Assembly: GCA_022575985.1 (NCBI GenBank) | Contig: JAKSXM010000040.1 | Coordinates: 13,224,001-13,288,000 of the forward strand | DNA: 64,000 nt | Direction: 5' to 3' | Source of the DNA: Anagrus nilaparvatae | Taxonomy: Eukaryota; Arthropoda; Insecta; Hymenoptera; Mymaridae | Shown here: piece after piece, positions 30,600-45,294 of the stretch | How positions within the stretch are numbered: the first letter of the stretch is position 1 | Layout of the letters: each line of letters begins with the position of its first letter | The notes under the pieces: model-generated | Seen by the model: the letters and a program-made list of their open reading frames with translations, nothing else | Databases searched by the model: none | Told to the model about the DNA's origin: nothing | Made by a program: the position numbers and the translations under genes

Positions 30600-33010
30600 C
30601 AAAAGTTAATGATTCAGATACTCGTTTTTTAACCGACCTAATGGATGATTTATCACTTAAATTGGTAGAAACAGGTCCAACACATCATAACACCAAAAAT
30701 GGCACTTGGATAGACTCCATATATGTTGACAATTGTGACACAATAAAAAGTTTTGACTTTTCCGAGTAGACATGAAATAATATCGTTTACAATTGATTTG
30801 TTCTATGCTATTCCTCCAAATACCATCCATATTTATAAAGCGCTCAACAAAATTACGGTACATGAAATTAATACACACTTAAGCAAACTTGACTGGTCCA
30901 CTTATTTAAATCCTGTTGATACTATTGACATTGATCATGGAGTTGAAATATTGACGAGTAATGAGACTAGCGCTATTAATAAACTCGCTCCTGCAAAAAA
31001 GTTAAATTAAAAAAAAAATAAATATCCGTGGATAAATACAGAACTACACCTATTAAGATCAAAACGGGACGCCACCAGCAGACGATACTCTAGGTGTTAA
31101 CAAATATTTCTAATTTTCTTTCAAAATATACCCCGATTTTCGAGAGCACGTATTTTCCTATTGCAAAGAGCAGTAGGGGAAGACGAGTTCTCGTTGAATC
31201 GGGAAGATGGCGTTACCGACCGGTAATGCCATAAGAATTATACCAAATTATAACAATAAAAAATAACATGAATTGTATGATTACAATTAATCATAGTATA
31301 ATTTCTTTATTTCGCGATTCAGGTTAAAAAATATTTAATATTCGCGTCTATTTATTTTATTAAATTTTAAAAAATAATAAATTCGTGTTTTACAAGAATA
31401 GGTCCCTAGTATAGTAACTTATTTCGGCCAATCAACGCGCGCGTGGAAAGAGATAGAGAGGGGTAGCGTCTCCCAAGCCGTTCGTTGCCGCGGAGCTCTC
31501 ATTCCTCGAGTAGAGGCTTAGCTGTACGCATATAGTGTTTCGCTGGTCCACAGAGAGAATTTTTCTTGAGGAAGCTGCCGTTAGATCTGTCCATCTTGTC
31601 TGTTTTTTCAACGTCGTTTGAGTGTGCCTGTGACTGGTTAGGATTTGGAAGTAAAATACCTGGTGAGAAATTTTGTACTTGGCCAAGCGACAACGCACCT
31701 GTGGAGTGCAAAAAGTGGGCTTGTCAGCCGTGACTGGACGTGGTCAACAGTGTTAAAACCCAGGTATTTTTTTTTGATTATTTTGTGTGACTGTGCGTGC
31801 GTGAGTGTAAGTGATTTTTTTATATATTTCTATATACTGAGCAGCGACAGCAAACCTCATAAGCCCTGCCCTTTTCAGGGCAGGCACAAATAAATAATAC
31901 GTAAGGGCGCTGCTCAAAAAACAACTCAAGTCAAAAGTTTAATAAAGTTCAAATAAAATAACCTCATTTTTCCTCATCCTTTTCCTTCCTCTTTTTTTAT
32001 ATAATATTTAATTACACTAGGACAGGCCTCCCTGCTCTTCTAAATGAATTTCTTGCTCTTGCCAATGCCTATGAAGAGAAATCAGAAATAGTCCGTTGTG
32101 CATATATGCACAATCGCATAAACAGTGCACTTGATGCAAACAAAAACTTCTGGAAGGAAATGCGTGAATTGGGTTTAATCCCGAAAGTAAGTGATGAGCT
32201 TCATGGTTTTTTACCTGATGAAGATCCTACAGCTTCTATTAATATTATTAATGATGCCTCTCCAGACGGTTTTGTTTTCCAGAAAGTCTCTGTGAATGAT
32301 GTCATCTTAGCTGTTTCTCATTTTAATTCACTGGCTAAGGGAGATGATGGCATTCCTCAAAGTGTTACTGCTAAAACCCTTCCTACAATAGCTCCTTATC
32401 TTACAAAGCTATTTAACACTTCTCTATCCACAAGCCATTTTCCATCAGCATGGAAGAAATCCTGTATCTTAGCTCTTAAAAAGGTTCCGGTTCCATCATC
32501 TACGTCAGATTTCCAGCTAATAGCTTTACTATGTTTTTTATCAAAGGTTCTTGAGAAGCTTGCCCATGATCAGGTAGTCAGCTTCTTGAATAAGTCAAAA
32601 ATTTTAGACCCGTTTCAAACGGGGTTTAGAAAGCACCATAGTACTCAGACTGCCATAATTAAACTTACTGATGATATTAGGACGGGCAAAGAAAAGCAGC
32701 TGGTTACACTTCTTCTACATTTTGACTTCTCGAAAGCCTTTGACAATGTATCGCCATCAAAACTCCTCAGAATACTGAAGCACATAGGCTTCTTCAAATC
32801 ATCGCTACAATGGTTTTGGTCTTATCTCACTGGCCGATACCTGTGCGTTCTTTCAAAAACTTCAACATCAACATCTCGTAGTATAAATATAGGGGTTCCC
32901 CAAGGTTCTGTTCTGGGGCCCCTTTTATTTTGTATATATATGAACGACCTACAAGACCACCTAAGTGAAACTGATGTTTCCAGACTATAGTATGCTGATG
33001 ATCTTCAAAT
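30600..33010 (+). pseudogene. LINE (Jockey-like) remnant, interrupted by a solo LTR
   Basis: The endonuclease end is at 30600-31094 (GTWIDSIYV in one frame, then 30753-31010 in another). The reverse transcriptase resumes at 32022, directly in the frame that the left part ends with, and runs to 32990. Visible RT blocks are: KKSCILALKKV, FQTGFRKHHSTQTA, FDFSKAFDNV and GVPQGSVLGPLL. An in-frame TAG stands just before the YADD active-site motif at about 32989-33000, and the sequence is cut off at about 33010 by another repeat. The copy cannot encode an active enzyme. Confidence 0.88.
31095..32016 (+). mobile_element. solo LTR with 5-bp target duplication
   Basis: A 922-base segment begins TGTTAACA and ends ATTACA, and is flanked on both sides by CTAGG (31090-31094 and 32017-32021). 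Removing it with one CTAGG makes the LINE reading frame continuous, which fixes both ends. It has a GC-richer promoter-like middle (31430-31600) and an AATAAA at about 31887. There is no internal retroviral coding region, so it is a solo LTR left by recombination. A 5-bp duplication is typical of Bel/Pao, Copia and many Gypsy elements; orientation is assumed from the AATAAA. Confidence 0.9.
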
Positions 33011-33012
33011 AA

Positions 33013-33100
33013 ATAAAAATCTCAAAATACTTTTTTTTTTTTAATTTAGATGCAATACTTTATTTATTTCCGTGAAAGTACTTATATTTGAAAGTTTAGT
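33013..33100 (+). repeat. fragment of dispersed repeat R1
   Basis: It matches parts of the repeats at 58770-58845 and 63585-63660 (blocks ATTTATTTCC, GAAAGTACTTATATTTGAAAG). It truncates the LINE at about 33010. Confidence 0.75.
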
Positions 33101-33129
33101 TGATTATTGATCTCTTAGACCCTAATCCA

Positions 33130-35440
<2,311 letters not shown>

Positions 35441-35941
35441 AAACTCATTGATATTTTATTTTTCATAATCATCATGTAAATTAAGTGTAATCATGGTTGA
35501 CATCGATAATGGAAATTATAGCATTAAAGTAAATAAAACAAAAATTAAACAGATATGTATAAATATTGCTGGTATTAATATATCATCTAAAGTATAATTT
35601 AAATGATCATAATATTCAAATTTTTTAAATAATTTTAACGCTAAACTGATGATATGACATAACTAAATTATTTATTTAATATTTTCATACATGTGAAAAT
35701 TTAACGGGTATGTACTACCCTTTACAGTTGTAGATATACATTTTGATTGGTCTAGTTGTGCTTTATTTGAACTAAAACTATATTAAAATTTAAGTTTAAA
35801 AGCTATAAAATAAACATATAATAAATTAATTAAATTTTATATTATATAAATTTGATTTATATTCGTAAAATAAATAAACAATTAATGTACAAGTTAGTTT
35901 AATTCAATAAATATAAGAAAATCTAGACAAAAATGCATTAT
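35441..35941. other. AT-rich stretch
   Basis: No gene or clear repeat seen. Confidence 0.4.
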
Positions 35942-36925
35942 TCAATACTTTTTACTGTACATGGTTTGTAATCTAAACTTCAGAGCGTTTCTGTCGTTCA
36001 TCAGATTCTGGTCATCTTTGGAAAGACCATTCCAAAGACGTCTGAATCTGTAGGATGGAGAGTTAAAAATATTATCATTTGTAGTTCCGATTTCTTTAAA
36101 ATGTCTTTGGGATCCTAAGCTATAATCCAATTTTCTGAGTTCAAATTTATTCTTTAAATTATCGTCAACAGCCCGTCCCGATATTATGTCAGAAAAAATT
36201 AACAAGTCATTTATTAGATGATAGGATTTTATTGTATATAAATTAGCCAAATTAGAAACTCTAGAATAATCATGATCTGTATAGTTCATGTTTATTCCAC
36301 ATTTAAATGATAAATATCTTAAAAAAAGTTTATTTACGTAATCAAGCTCTTTAAATTCAACCTCAAAGTTAGCAGACCGTATTACCAATCCAAACATAAA
36401 ATTTGGAAGAACTAGGGTCTTGTATAAATATCGAGTGGCGTTAAATGAAAAATTTTTTGTAATACGCTTTATAAATCCCAAGGTTTGCAAGGATTTTGAC
36501 TTTACAGACCTTATATGTTCACGAAAACACCAACTAGAATTCACCAAGACTCCCAGATCCCTAATAGAGGAAACTCTTTCAATAATAGAACTTTTAATCT
36601 TGTAATTATATGCTATGATACTGCTGCACCTAGAAACAGACAATAATTTACACTTATCTACGTTAATAGATAATGAATTTTCATCACTCCATTTTATATA
36701 ATTATCTATTTCCAGCTGCAACAGTTCACAGTCTCTAACTGATGCTATTTTCTTGATTAACTTTGAGTCATCCGCAAATAACTCGAGTCTCGCATTTTGC
36801 ACAGCATCAGGGAGATCATTGATAAATATATTAAAGAATAGCAAAAAATGGAGGGGGGGTTCCGCCCCCCCTGTATTGCCTTTGCTTTTGTTTCTGTTGC
36901 TTAAGAAAATCATGTTATACTGCAA
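35942..36925 (-). mobile_element. 5'-truncated non-LTR retrotransposon (RT C-terminal half)
   Basis: The frame gives 327 residues. A FADDSKLIKKI motif holds the RT active site (F-A-D-D variant), preceded by FNIFINDLPDAV. It is followed by the thumb-like part with DLGVLVNSSWCFREHI and LGFIKRI, and a C-terminal WNGLSKDDQNLMN segment. Everything upstream of the palm is missing, typical of 5' truncation. The first about 25 residues overlap a G/C palindrome (about 36850-36880) and do not belong to the RT. Confidence 0.87.
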
Positions 36926-38149
36926 ATTTATAATTATGCAAACACATTAAGAGTTTTCAGAGGAGCCTAGTTCTATACCCAGTAAAGTTATAACTATTAA
37001 TTACACAAACACATTTAAAAAGGTATTGGGGAGACTATTTCGAATCCTGAAGATACTTTTTTTTCTTATAGAATCGACGTGTTTCTCCCGCACGAACAGA
37101 ATCTAGCATTTTAATATTAATATCTCATGTACTATTCTAGTATACTATAGACTTACACACTTCAAGACCTATTATGAATCATGTTAGTCAGCTAGTGATT
37201 TCTTAATTTAAACTTCGTATTATTAACTGGATAAGCAATTTTTTCGGTATTTTTTTATTTAGAGAATTCAAGGCCTCATAATAAAAAATTATCAAATAAT
37301 TTTCAGAGGGGCCTCTTTATAGTCCTAATAGTTTGTAGCATAAACAATATAAATTGCAAATAATACAGTCATTTTTAAATAAACAATCGTGCGTTTGACT
37401 CCTGGAAATGCAAAATCTAGTTTTTCATATTGTCCTAATTTTTCTTTAATGATAATCTCGATTAACTAATTTGTAAAAAAATTAATTTATGATACAACAA
37501 TCATGTTTTTTTTTCTGAATAGTAAAGAATGTATAAAATTTCCTGAAATTTTTCTCTAGTTTTTTTATTTTTACTGCAAATTATCGAAAATTCTTTTGAA
37601 AAATCTAAAAAATTTTACAAATTTTTAAAGAAACGTCTTTTTTTTATACGAATTTATCTGAGTACGTATAAATTCTTGCCGAATCGAATAATACCATTTG
37701 CGATGGTAGAATTTTATCATATTTAGAAGTTATTTCACTTTTTAATCAAATTTTCAAAAAATTTTATTTTTTCCAAATATAGTAAAAATAGAATATCTCC
37801 AAAAGTACGGTAGCTGAGTTGCAAAACTATGGCCTATGTCATACGCAGACTTTTTTTCTATATTTTGACACTTCATTTTGACATGGATTCGACCCTGATA
37901 ATGAAACATATACACACACAAACCCACAAATAGATAAATACCATAAAAAATAAAAAAATTAAAAAAAATTTTTTAACCAGTTAAAATTTTTGTTAAAATG
38001 ATTAAATACTTCATTTATTGATTTATCAAAATTATAACCATAAATTATTGTTATTATAAGTGAACCAGATGGTAGCTGATTATTAATAAAAATAATCTTG
38101 TTGCCCATATTATTGTATTATTTGTTCTATTTGATATAATATGACTTAC
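36926..38149. other. AT-rich non-coding stretch
   Basis: No supported gene. Positions 37800-37950 resemble the dispersed repeat R2 also seen at 48930, 51700 and 61680. Confidence 0.45.
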
Positions 38150-38597
38150 GCTTATTATTAATTTAACAACTGAATTTAATCCTAGTAAAGGTGATGCATA
38201 ACATATTGAACCGAAAGGATTTCTAAAAATTTAATGAATAATTAAATGAAATTATAATTTTTAAAAATTACTTGGATTTAACTTACTTGATAACAGGCTT
38301 AGAATTATTTTGAACATCACCAATTGTTAATAACCTTTTATCGTTATCATAATAATATGAAGACACAAAGCCAGTACCCAATACAAGTGTTGTCACGTTT
38401 AGTTTAAAAGTCGATAACCATAAAAATCAAATCAATGACATTGTGATAATAATTGCTAAATTAGTGTTATCATTTGTTGACATTTCAATATTTAGTGTGA
38501 AAATGAAAATTGTTACAAATCCCAATACTAATACAGTTGTAGATATCACTGTTAATATCGATATAACTAAATAGTATCCAAAAATTCTACAGCCGCA
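38150..38597 (-). pseudogene. two exon-like segments of a multi-span membrane protein
   Basis: Segment 38287-38597 is bounded by TTTACAG and GTAAGT and is open for 103 codons except for one TGA. It encodes three hydrophobic stretches, including ILTVISTTVLVLGFVTIFIF. Segment 38150-38222 has its own acceptor (TTTTTAG) and donor (GTAAGT) and continues the same frame for 24 codons (PFGSICYASPLLGLN). Keeping frame across two splice sites argues for real coding history. The small Cys-start membrane profile resembles insect DUF4728-like proteins, but this is a weak guess. The TGA may mark decay. Confidence 0.4.
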
Positions 38598-38731
38598 CTG
38601 TAAACAAAAGTAAAAAATTTAGTAAGAAGTAAGACAATTGTTTTAAATTGAATTACTCACTATCTAAAAGAATCATAAAATAAATTGCTAATTTTTCAAA
38701 ACTTTTAATAGCTCTAATATGCAAAATTAAA

Positions 38732-38933
38732 TTTTTTGCCCTACCGGGCGTAAAACTCGTGTGTAAAGAATTTTCTGAACTCGTTCTACGCCTAGGTGGG
38801 CAAAAAATAGTGTAAGCACCATGGGCGAAATACTTTAGACACGAGCGTGAATAAATATCACTTGTGCTCGGCTTCGCCAAGCACTCGTGCCAGTGCTCAC
38901 GCTAGTGCCGAAACTTTTACGCCCTTGATACTT
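38732..38933. repeat. GC-rich dispersed repeat, copy 2 (inverted)
   Basis: Reverse-complement copy of 274-475, of the same length. It lies between exon-like segments of the minus strand. Confidence 0.88.
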
Positions 38934-38951
38934 AATATACTATAATTTTAC

Positions 38952-39052
38952 CTAGTAATTCTATTCTCTTCTTGGTTATTTTCTTCAGGCTCACTTTTAG
39001 GAGTCAAATCTCTAAGATTTTCTAATCTTTTAAGATTTTGATTGATACCTTT
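38952..39052 (-). other. exon-like segment with acidic C-terminal-type sequence
   Basis: Minus-strand reading gives a basic helix then DLTPKSEPEENNQEENRIT, ending at a GTAAAA donor. Joining it to the acceptor at 38597 leads to a stop after about nine codons, so it could be the penultimate exon of a host gene different from the membrane-protein frame. No family recognised. Confidence 0.35.
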
Positions 39053-39327
39053 TATTATGAATAAAATGATAATAATTAATTAATCAATTCAAATTTAAAA
39101 GTTTAATAGATAAGCATTTATTTTCCAGTTTGATTGTTTAACTTTTGGTATTTAGCCAGCAGTATAAGTAAGAAGAAATTTTATTACAAGAGCACAAAAA
39201 AAGGAAAATCAAAATAAGTAAAAAATTTTTTTGATTATAATAATAAAATACTTTAATTAGTTATAAAACGTATTACCTTTTATTTATGTGCTGGAAAATG
39301 TCTTAATTGTTTTTTAAATTAATTTAT

Positions 39328-39408
39328 AATATCTTGAATTTATTATTATCCAATAATATCTTGAATTTATTATTATCCAATAATATCTTGAATTTATTAT
39401 TATCCAAT
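39328..39408 (+). repeat. three perfect 27-bp tandem repeats
   Basis: The unit AATATCTTGAATTTATTATT plus seven bases occurs exactly three times without mismatches. Confidence 0.95.
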
Positions 39409-40559
39409 CAAATAAATAAAAAATATCATTAAAAATATAATAATCGAAATTCGAGCTTTTCGAGATATTCGAGCTATTCTACTTGAAGCTCTTGAAGGTC
39501 ATTTCAAAATTAGAGTGAGAAACCTCAATTTCCTGTATATTAGTGCTTCTAAGTTTAGGGACTTAACTTAGTCGCGTGCCCTAGAGGGCGCCGTAATATT
39601 GCAATATTTTACAAATAAAAAAAATTGATTATATTTAATACAAATTTTGCTACTTTACTCTTAATATAATATTATTTTTAAAACAATACATAAAAATAAT
39701 ATATAATATTTAAAACAATGTATAAAAAGAATAGATATTTTCTTGATAATAGTCGGTTTGATAATGATAATTGATAATTGATAATTGACCTTTATAATTT
39801 ACAAGGTCGTTGACCCGAAACCGGCCATTTTCAAGAAAACAGCTATTGTTTTTATATGCGTAACATATTTTTTACAGTTATTGATAAGGCCTGAATTTAA
39901 ATCAGACGAAACGTATGACTTAGTTAATAAAGAAAACATCACAATTTTCATATAGATTAAAAATTTTTTTCTACCCAGTACTGGTTAATGCATGAAAGCA
40001 TTTCTAATTAATATTAAATTAAATATGGAGGATAAATTTTATAGTATTCATGATAAAGTTATAAAATTTTTATAATTTTGACAAATAATCAATTTGTTCC
40101 CTCAATAAATTTTGTAATTATTGTGCTTAAATTTGCCTTATTTAACTAAATAAATTTTTGTTGTACCGCAAACTTTTTAAATTTTATCCATGAATTTACT
40201 TAATAATGCATATTTGCATCAATTCCGTACTTTCAATTATGCATCATTTAACATAAAAATCTAAAAGTCTTACATAGATTTGCAAAATAATGTAAAAAAA
40301 TAATTTTTCAATTTGCACCATTTTACAAAATTATGTATAATTTTTTTCTATGAGCAGGTTATGCGAACTTAATACTTTAAAGTATTTCGAAAATAAAATA
40401 TTCAATAAATTATTTTAATTGATAGTAAAGGCTTTAGCTAGTTTATAATTCACAATACATGCCATTTTTACTTCAAATATTTAAATAAATGTTTCTCAAA
40501 TGGCTATTTCAAAAGTTTTTTATAAAAAATTGAACTGCGAATTTATATAAAATTTTCAG
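39409..40559. other. AT-rich stretch
   Basis: No supported gene; probably intronic to the exon at 40560. A short GC-richer patch at 39560-39600 holds nothing recognisable. Confidence 0.4.
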
Positions 40560-40789
40560 ACTAAGTATTTCACCACGAAAGCAATTATGGATAAAAGCTG
40601 TAAAAAAATTGACTTCGGAGCGTCTTGGCCGAGAAAGTTTAGCTGCCTGGGAAGAGGGAAAGCCAAATGTAGGCTTAAAAAATTTAAATGACGAAAATCT
40701 TATTAATTCAAATACAAATTTATCAAGGAACTCTTTAAACGCTGGCATGGAAACTAATAATTTGATAAACCAGGACACTGAAGAATCCG
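40560..40789 (+). CDS. probable internal host exon, unrecognised protein
   Basis: The exon begins after ATTTTCAG and ends at CCG|GTAAGT, with 76 codons open throughout in one frame. The first half is basic and helical (SPRKQLWIKAVKKL, then ESLAAWEEGKP); the second half is Asn/Ser-rich and probably disordered (NLSRNSLNAGMETNNLIN). Normal coding composition and two good splice sites in a very AT-rich context support it. Neighbouring exons are not found in the window, so the introns must be long. The protein family is not recognised. Confidence 0.6.
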
Positions 40790-42180
40790 GTAAGTATTAT
40801 TATAAGAAATCAGTTATTTCTTAATGAGATAAATTTAAGCGCCATTTAACAAAAAAATAAGATTTTTAACGTGGTTACGATTTATTTAACTTTATTTAAA
40901 AACAATAAAACTTTATTTTAAAACTTAAACTTTATTTTAAAACAATTAAAAAAAAAAGATTTTTTCTAGCAAATAATAATTTATTTAATCATTAACGTTC
41001 GGACTCTTGTCAAAATTTCGCCAAATTTATACATTTAATAGAATAGAATATTTTAAAACACGAAAATTACGAATTTTTACGAATCAATATATTAAAGAAG
41101 GGAATGTCCACAATTAAGTTGACATAGTCCAAGGCACGATGACAAAAAATCCTTATACGAGTTTATGCAGTTCTCGAAATCGGTTAAAGCATGTGTAAAT
41201 TCTTATTAGCTAATTACCCAAACTATTTTTAAAATACTACATAAATGTTGAAAAAGCAACATTTCAAAGAAAAAAATGAAAATGTTTTCCAATTTTAAAA
41301 AAAAATCTTAAAAACTAAAAAGTTAGGAAAAATTTTATTAAATTTATTAATTTCCATAGTTTAACTTTAATTAAAACTAGCTGATTGGCCTCGCGATGAC
41401 CGGCTTAACCGTAATAATTAATTTTGTTGGTAACTAATGTAATATTAAATCGTAAAATTTTTAAATTTATGAGTAAAGATAATTTTTCAGTTGAAAATTG
41501 GAACAAAAATAATATAAAAATTGTAAACTAAATTTAAATTAAAATAAAATTAAAATTAAAATCATTAATTAAAATCATAGAGAAAAAAATGGAGTAAAAT
41601 AAATCAAAAGACAGAGATCTTTAAATTAATAATTATATAGTATTAACATTTAAAATAATTAGATGTATTTAATTAAACTAAATATATAAAATCACTTAAT
41701 TTTTTCATATAAGTTAATAAATATTAATATTTATAAAAAGACAAGCTATCAAAAAAATAAATTTGACAAAGCCACATATTGAATGGTTGGTCTTGCGATG
41801 CTAAGCATAAATGGACAATAATACAAAGTATTTTTAATAGTTTTTTTTTCAATATACGATGAGCTTTTTATAGAAAAGTTTTAATTTTAAATGTTTTTAT
41901 GCAACAATAACATTGAAATATTGGAATTGAATTTATCAAAATACATCGCACTTTACATTTTTTTTCCAATATTGCCTTGATTTTCATAAAAGTTGAAATA
42001 TTACTTTTAAATTGAACAGAATATAACCCACTTTATTTTTTTTCGAATAGTGTCATGTTTTAAACAAAAGTTGAAATTTCAATTATTTTTAAGCAATTAT
42101 AGCATTCCGATATTAGTATTCAATGTAGCAGAATATACTCCAATATACAATTTCTTCAAAAAATATACTGTTTTATATAA
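40790..42180. other. AT-rich intron-like stretch
   Basis: No gene seen. Low-complexity A/T tracts only. Confidence 0.4.
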
Positions 42181-42189
42181 ATGTAGTAA

Positions 42190-42225
42190 TTAGACTGAGC
42201 GAAGCTCTGAGCGAGCTCAGTCTAT
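42190..42225. repeat. GC-richer hairpin at the start of a dispersed repeat
   Basis: AGACTGAGC pairs with GCTCAGTCT eleven bases downstream. The sequence after it (to about 42480) leads into the tandem array. Confidence 0.6.
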
Positions 42226-42514
42226 TCCCGCGACAAAATGTTAACAGTTTGTTAACACGATAGCTCCTTAACTATATTATTGATTGACTTCAAAATTTCA
42301 CAGATGGTCTCAAATGAGACAAAGACGAACTGATTAAATTTGCAGCCCATTTAAAAATGATAGCGAAAAATCTAGCTCCTCATCAAAAAAATACATTTTT
42401 TTAAATTTTAACATTGATAATTTTCATACTAACGAATAAAAAAGAACTTTTCACATTACCTAGGGGTATTCGAGGTTGAATAAACATTTTTATGAATAAA
42501 ATTTTTAATTTTTC

Positions 42515-43850
42515 AACCCAAGATATTTTCCAATTTTCCAAGATGGCAGATTTAAGAACTTGAAAAAATCAACTTTTCATATTACAAAGAGATTTTTCAG
42601 AACAAGAAAAATGAATTTGAAGTGGAAAATATTTAATTTTACAACACAACATATTTTCCAATTTTCCAAGATGGCAGATTGAAGAACTTGAAAAAATCAA
42701 CTTTTCACATTACAAGGAGATTTTTTAGGGCAAGAAAAATGAATTTTGAGTTGAAAATATTAAATTTTTTCAACCCAAAATATTTTTCGATTTTCCAATA
42801 TGGTGGACTAAAAACTTAAAAAAATAAACTTTTCACATTACAAGAAAGGTTTTTTAAGGCGAAAAAAATGAATTTTAAGTGGAAAACATTCAATTTTTCA
42901 AACCAACATATTTTCCAAATTTTCATGATGGCAGATTGAAGAACTTGAAAAAATCCACTTATCACATTACGAAAAGGTTTTTTAGAACGAAAAAAATGAA
43001 TTTTAGGTGGAAAACATTCAATTTTTCACACCAACATATTTTCCAAATTTCCATGATGGCAGATTGAAGAACTTGAAAAAATCCACTTATCACATTACGA
43101 AAAGGTTTTTTAGAACGAAAAAAATGAATTTTAGGTGGAAAACATTCAATTTTTCACACCAACATATTTTTCAATTTTCCAAGATGGTAAATTGAAAAAC
43201 TTAAGAAAATCAACTTTTCACATTACAAAGAGATTTTTTGGGGCAAAAAAAATGAATTTTGAATGGAAAATATTTAATTGTTCAACCCAACATATTTTCC
43301 GATTTTGTAAGATAACAAACTAAAAACTTGAAAAAATCAACTTTTCACATTACAAAAAGGTTTTTTAGAACGAAAAAAATGAATTTTAGGTGGAAAACAT
43401 TCAATTTTTCACACCAAAATATTTTTCAATTATCCAAGATGGCAAATTGAAAAACTTGAGAAAATCAACTTTTCATATTACAAAGAAATTATTTAGGACG
43501 AGAAAAATGAATTTTGAATTGAAAATATTTAATTTTTCATCCCAACATATTTTCTGATTTTCCAATAAGGCGGACTTAAAACTTGAAATATCAACTTTTA
43601 ACATTAGAAAAAAATTTTGAAGAAAAAAACCAATTTTCGATGAAAAATATTTAACTTTTCGACCCAAAAAATTCTCCGATATTCCCAAATCGTAAACCGT
43701 TAAACTTAAAAAAAAATAAATTTTAATCTTACAACGGGGTTTTCAGGGCAAAAAATATGAATTTTCTGTCAAAAATATTTAATGTTTCAATCCAACACAT
43801 TTTATAATTTTCCAAGATATAGAACCATAAAACTTAAAATAATCAACTAT
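42515..43850 (+). repeat. tandem array of ~128-bp units, family T1
   Basis: About ten units share the phrase ATTTTCCAATTTTCCAAGAT followed by GGCAGATTGAAGAACTTG, AAATCAACTTTTCACATTAC and ATGAATTTT. The central three units (starting near 42879, 43007 and 43135) are almost identical with a 128-base period; the outer ones are more diverged. Short ORFs starting with MENIQFF in successive units are by-products. The same unit in another variant forms the array inside the element at 49104-51566. Confidence 0.9.
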
Positions 43851-44790
43851 TAATTAATATTAAAAATAGCATTTTTTGGTTTAAGATTTTTGGAAATTGA
43901 AACTTTTAGAATATTTAATTGTTGTAGCCATTTAACAAGTTATATGTCTCTTAGAATTTAAAAAAAAATTTGTAAATTTATTGACTAAAGACGGAGATAT
44001 TAGCCCTTAAAATTTCCTTTATTATTGAGCTACTAAATTAATCAAGGCAAAGAACTATTTTATAACGCTTCTGATTATTAAATATCTTTGAATACAATAT
44101 TTAGGATATTACTTAGTATCGATCCCCTAAAAGAATTTCATTGTCAAACGATAATAAGTAATCGGGATTTAAAAAATCAGTACATATGTACATGCTGTTG
44201 ATATTGCTGAATTCAATTCTGATATCAGGAAAATGATATTGACAGTTCACTGCTTCCAACTAGCTGTCATATATATGCTTTTGACATCGCTGAATTCAAA
44301 TCTGTTGCCAAAAAACTAATTATGACACTTGACAGTCGTCAACTTGTTTTCAACATTAAAGTAATTAACAATTGGTATTTATAAAATCAACAATAATATA
44401 TGGTTTGCTGAATTTAAATCTGGTGTCAAAAAATTAATGTTGACAGTTGACAGTTGACAATATATATTCAAACAGTAATAGCTGTCAACTGTAAATATCA
44501 ATTATTTGACATTAGATTTGAATTCAGGGACAAAAAAAAATATCTGTGTGCTGGTTTAATAAATCCCGATTATAAATTACCGTTTGACAAATTTTTGACA
44601 GCTGTCAACTGTCAATATCATTTTTCTGACATCTATGGAGCTTTGGAGCTTTGTGGGAGCCGAAGAAAGCATATTGGAGCTTCGTGCCCATTAAGACTTT
44701 TGCTCAGGATGACAAAATGTACAAAATACCAAAAATTCAGCCAATTCCGCCGAAACCCGAATCCCATAAGGTTTGTGCGGGGTCTTTTCG
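43851..44790. repeat. AT-rich stretch with recurring GACAGTTGACAG motifs
   Basis: Between 44210 and 44640 the motifs TGACAGTTGACA and GCTGTCAACTGT recur in both orientations about seven times, within a dispersed repeat. The plus-strand ORF 44454-44825 runs across these motifs and into the next repeat and is not supported as a gene. Confidence 0.5.
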
Positions 44791-45015
44791 CGTTTGTTTT
44801 AAGGTGCAAAAAATGTAGAAAGTGAAAATTTCGATAAATGAATAGATTAAGGTCGTGTAAATAGGCTTATTAAAAATAAAAAATTTGAAAAATCCGCAGT
44901 AAGGCTTGAAACCCGGCTTATTTTAAAGCCGTTCAAAACAGGTTTCAAGTAGATAGCTCAAAAACTCAGTCCAAAAGCGATTTTTGTCCATTTTTCCACA
45001 CTGTGCGCCATTTAG
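44790..45015 (+). repeat. half copy of palindromic element F5
   Basis: Matches 60350-60545 (and its mirror 60053-60260), including GCTCAAAAACTCAGTCCAA and the tip CCACACTGTGCGCC. Only one arm is present. Confidence 0.8.
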
Positions 45016-45294
45016 GGAAATTGGAAAATTTTTTTTTAGGTCCGTGGATAAAAATAGGTGTATTATATGATTATTGACCTGTTAAATCCGAATCCGGGGT
45101 CTATTTTGACCTAAAAGTGGCAGATTAATTGTTATTAACAAATAATTGCAAAATTAGACCAAAATTAAGCAAAATCGAGTTGTACATGTTAACAAGCTTC
45201 AAAAATTTGTTAGTTAAGCAAAACTTTATAATATAATTTAACTTACAGTACATACATTTTAAATATTTAATACTTTAGATGAATTATTTAAACA

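Noticed and set aside
38287..38597. Reading the TGA as Trp, suggesting a mitochondrial insertion
   Set aside because: The protein resembles no mitochondrial subunit and is bounded by nuclear-type splice sites.
42515..43850. CRISPR-like regular spacing of repeats
   Set aside because: The whole ~128-bp unit is repeated, not a short repeat with unique spacers, and the context is eukaryotic.
44454..44825. 123-residue plus-strand ORF
   Set aside because: It crosses the boundary of two dispersed repeats and has no consistent composition.
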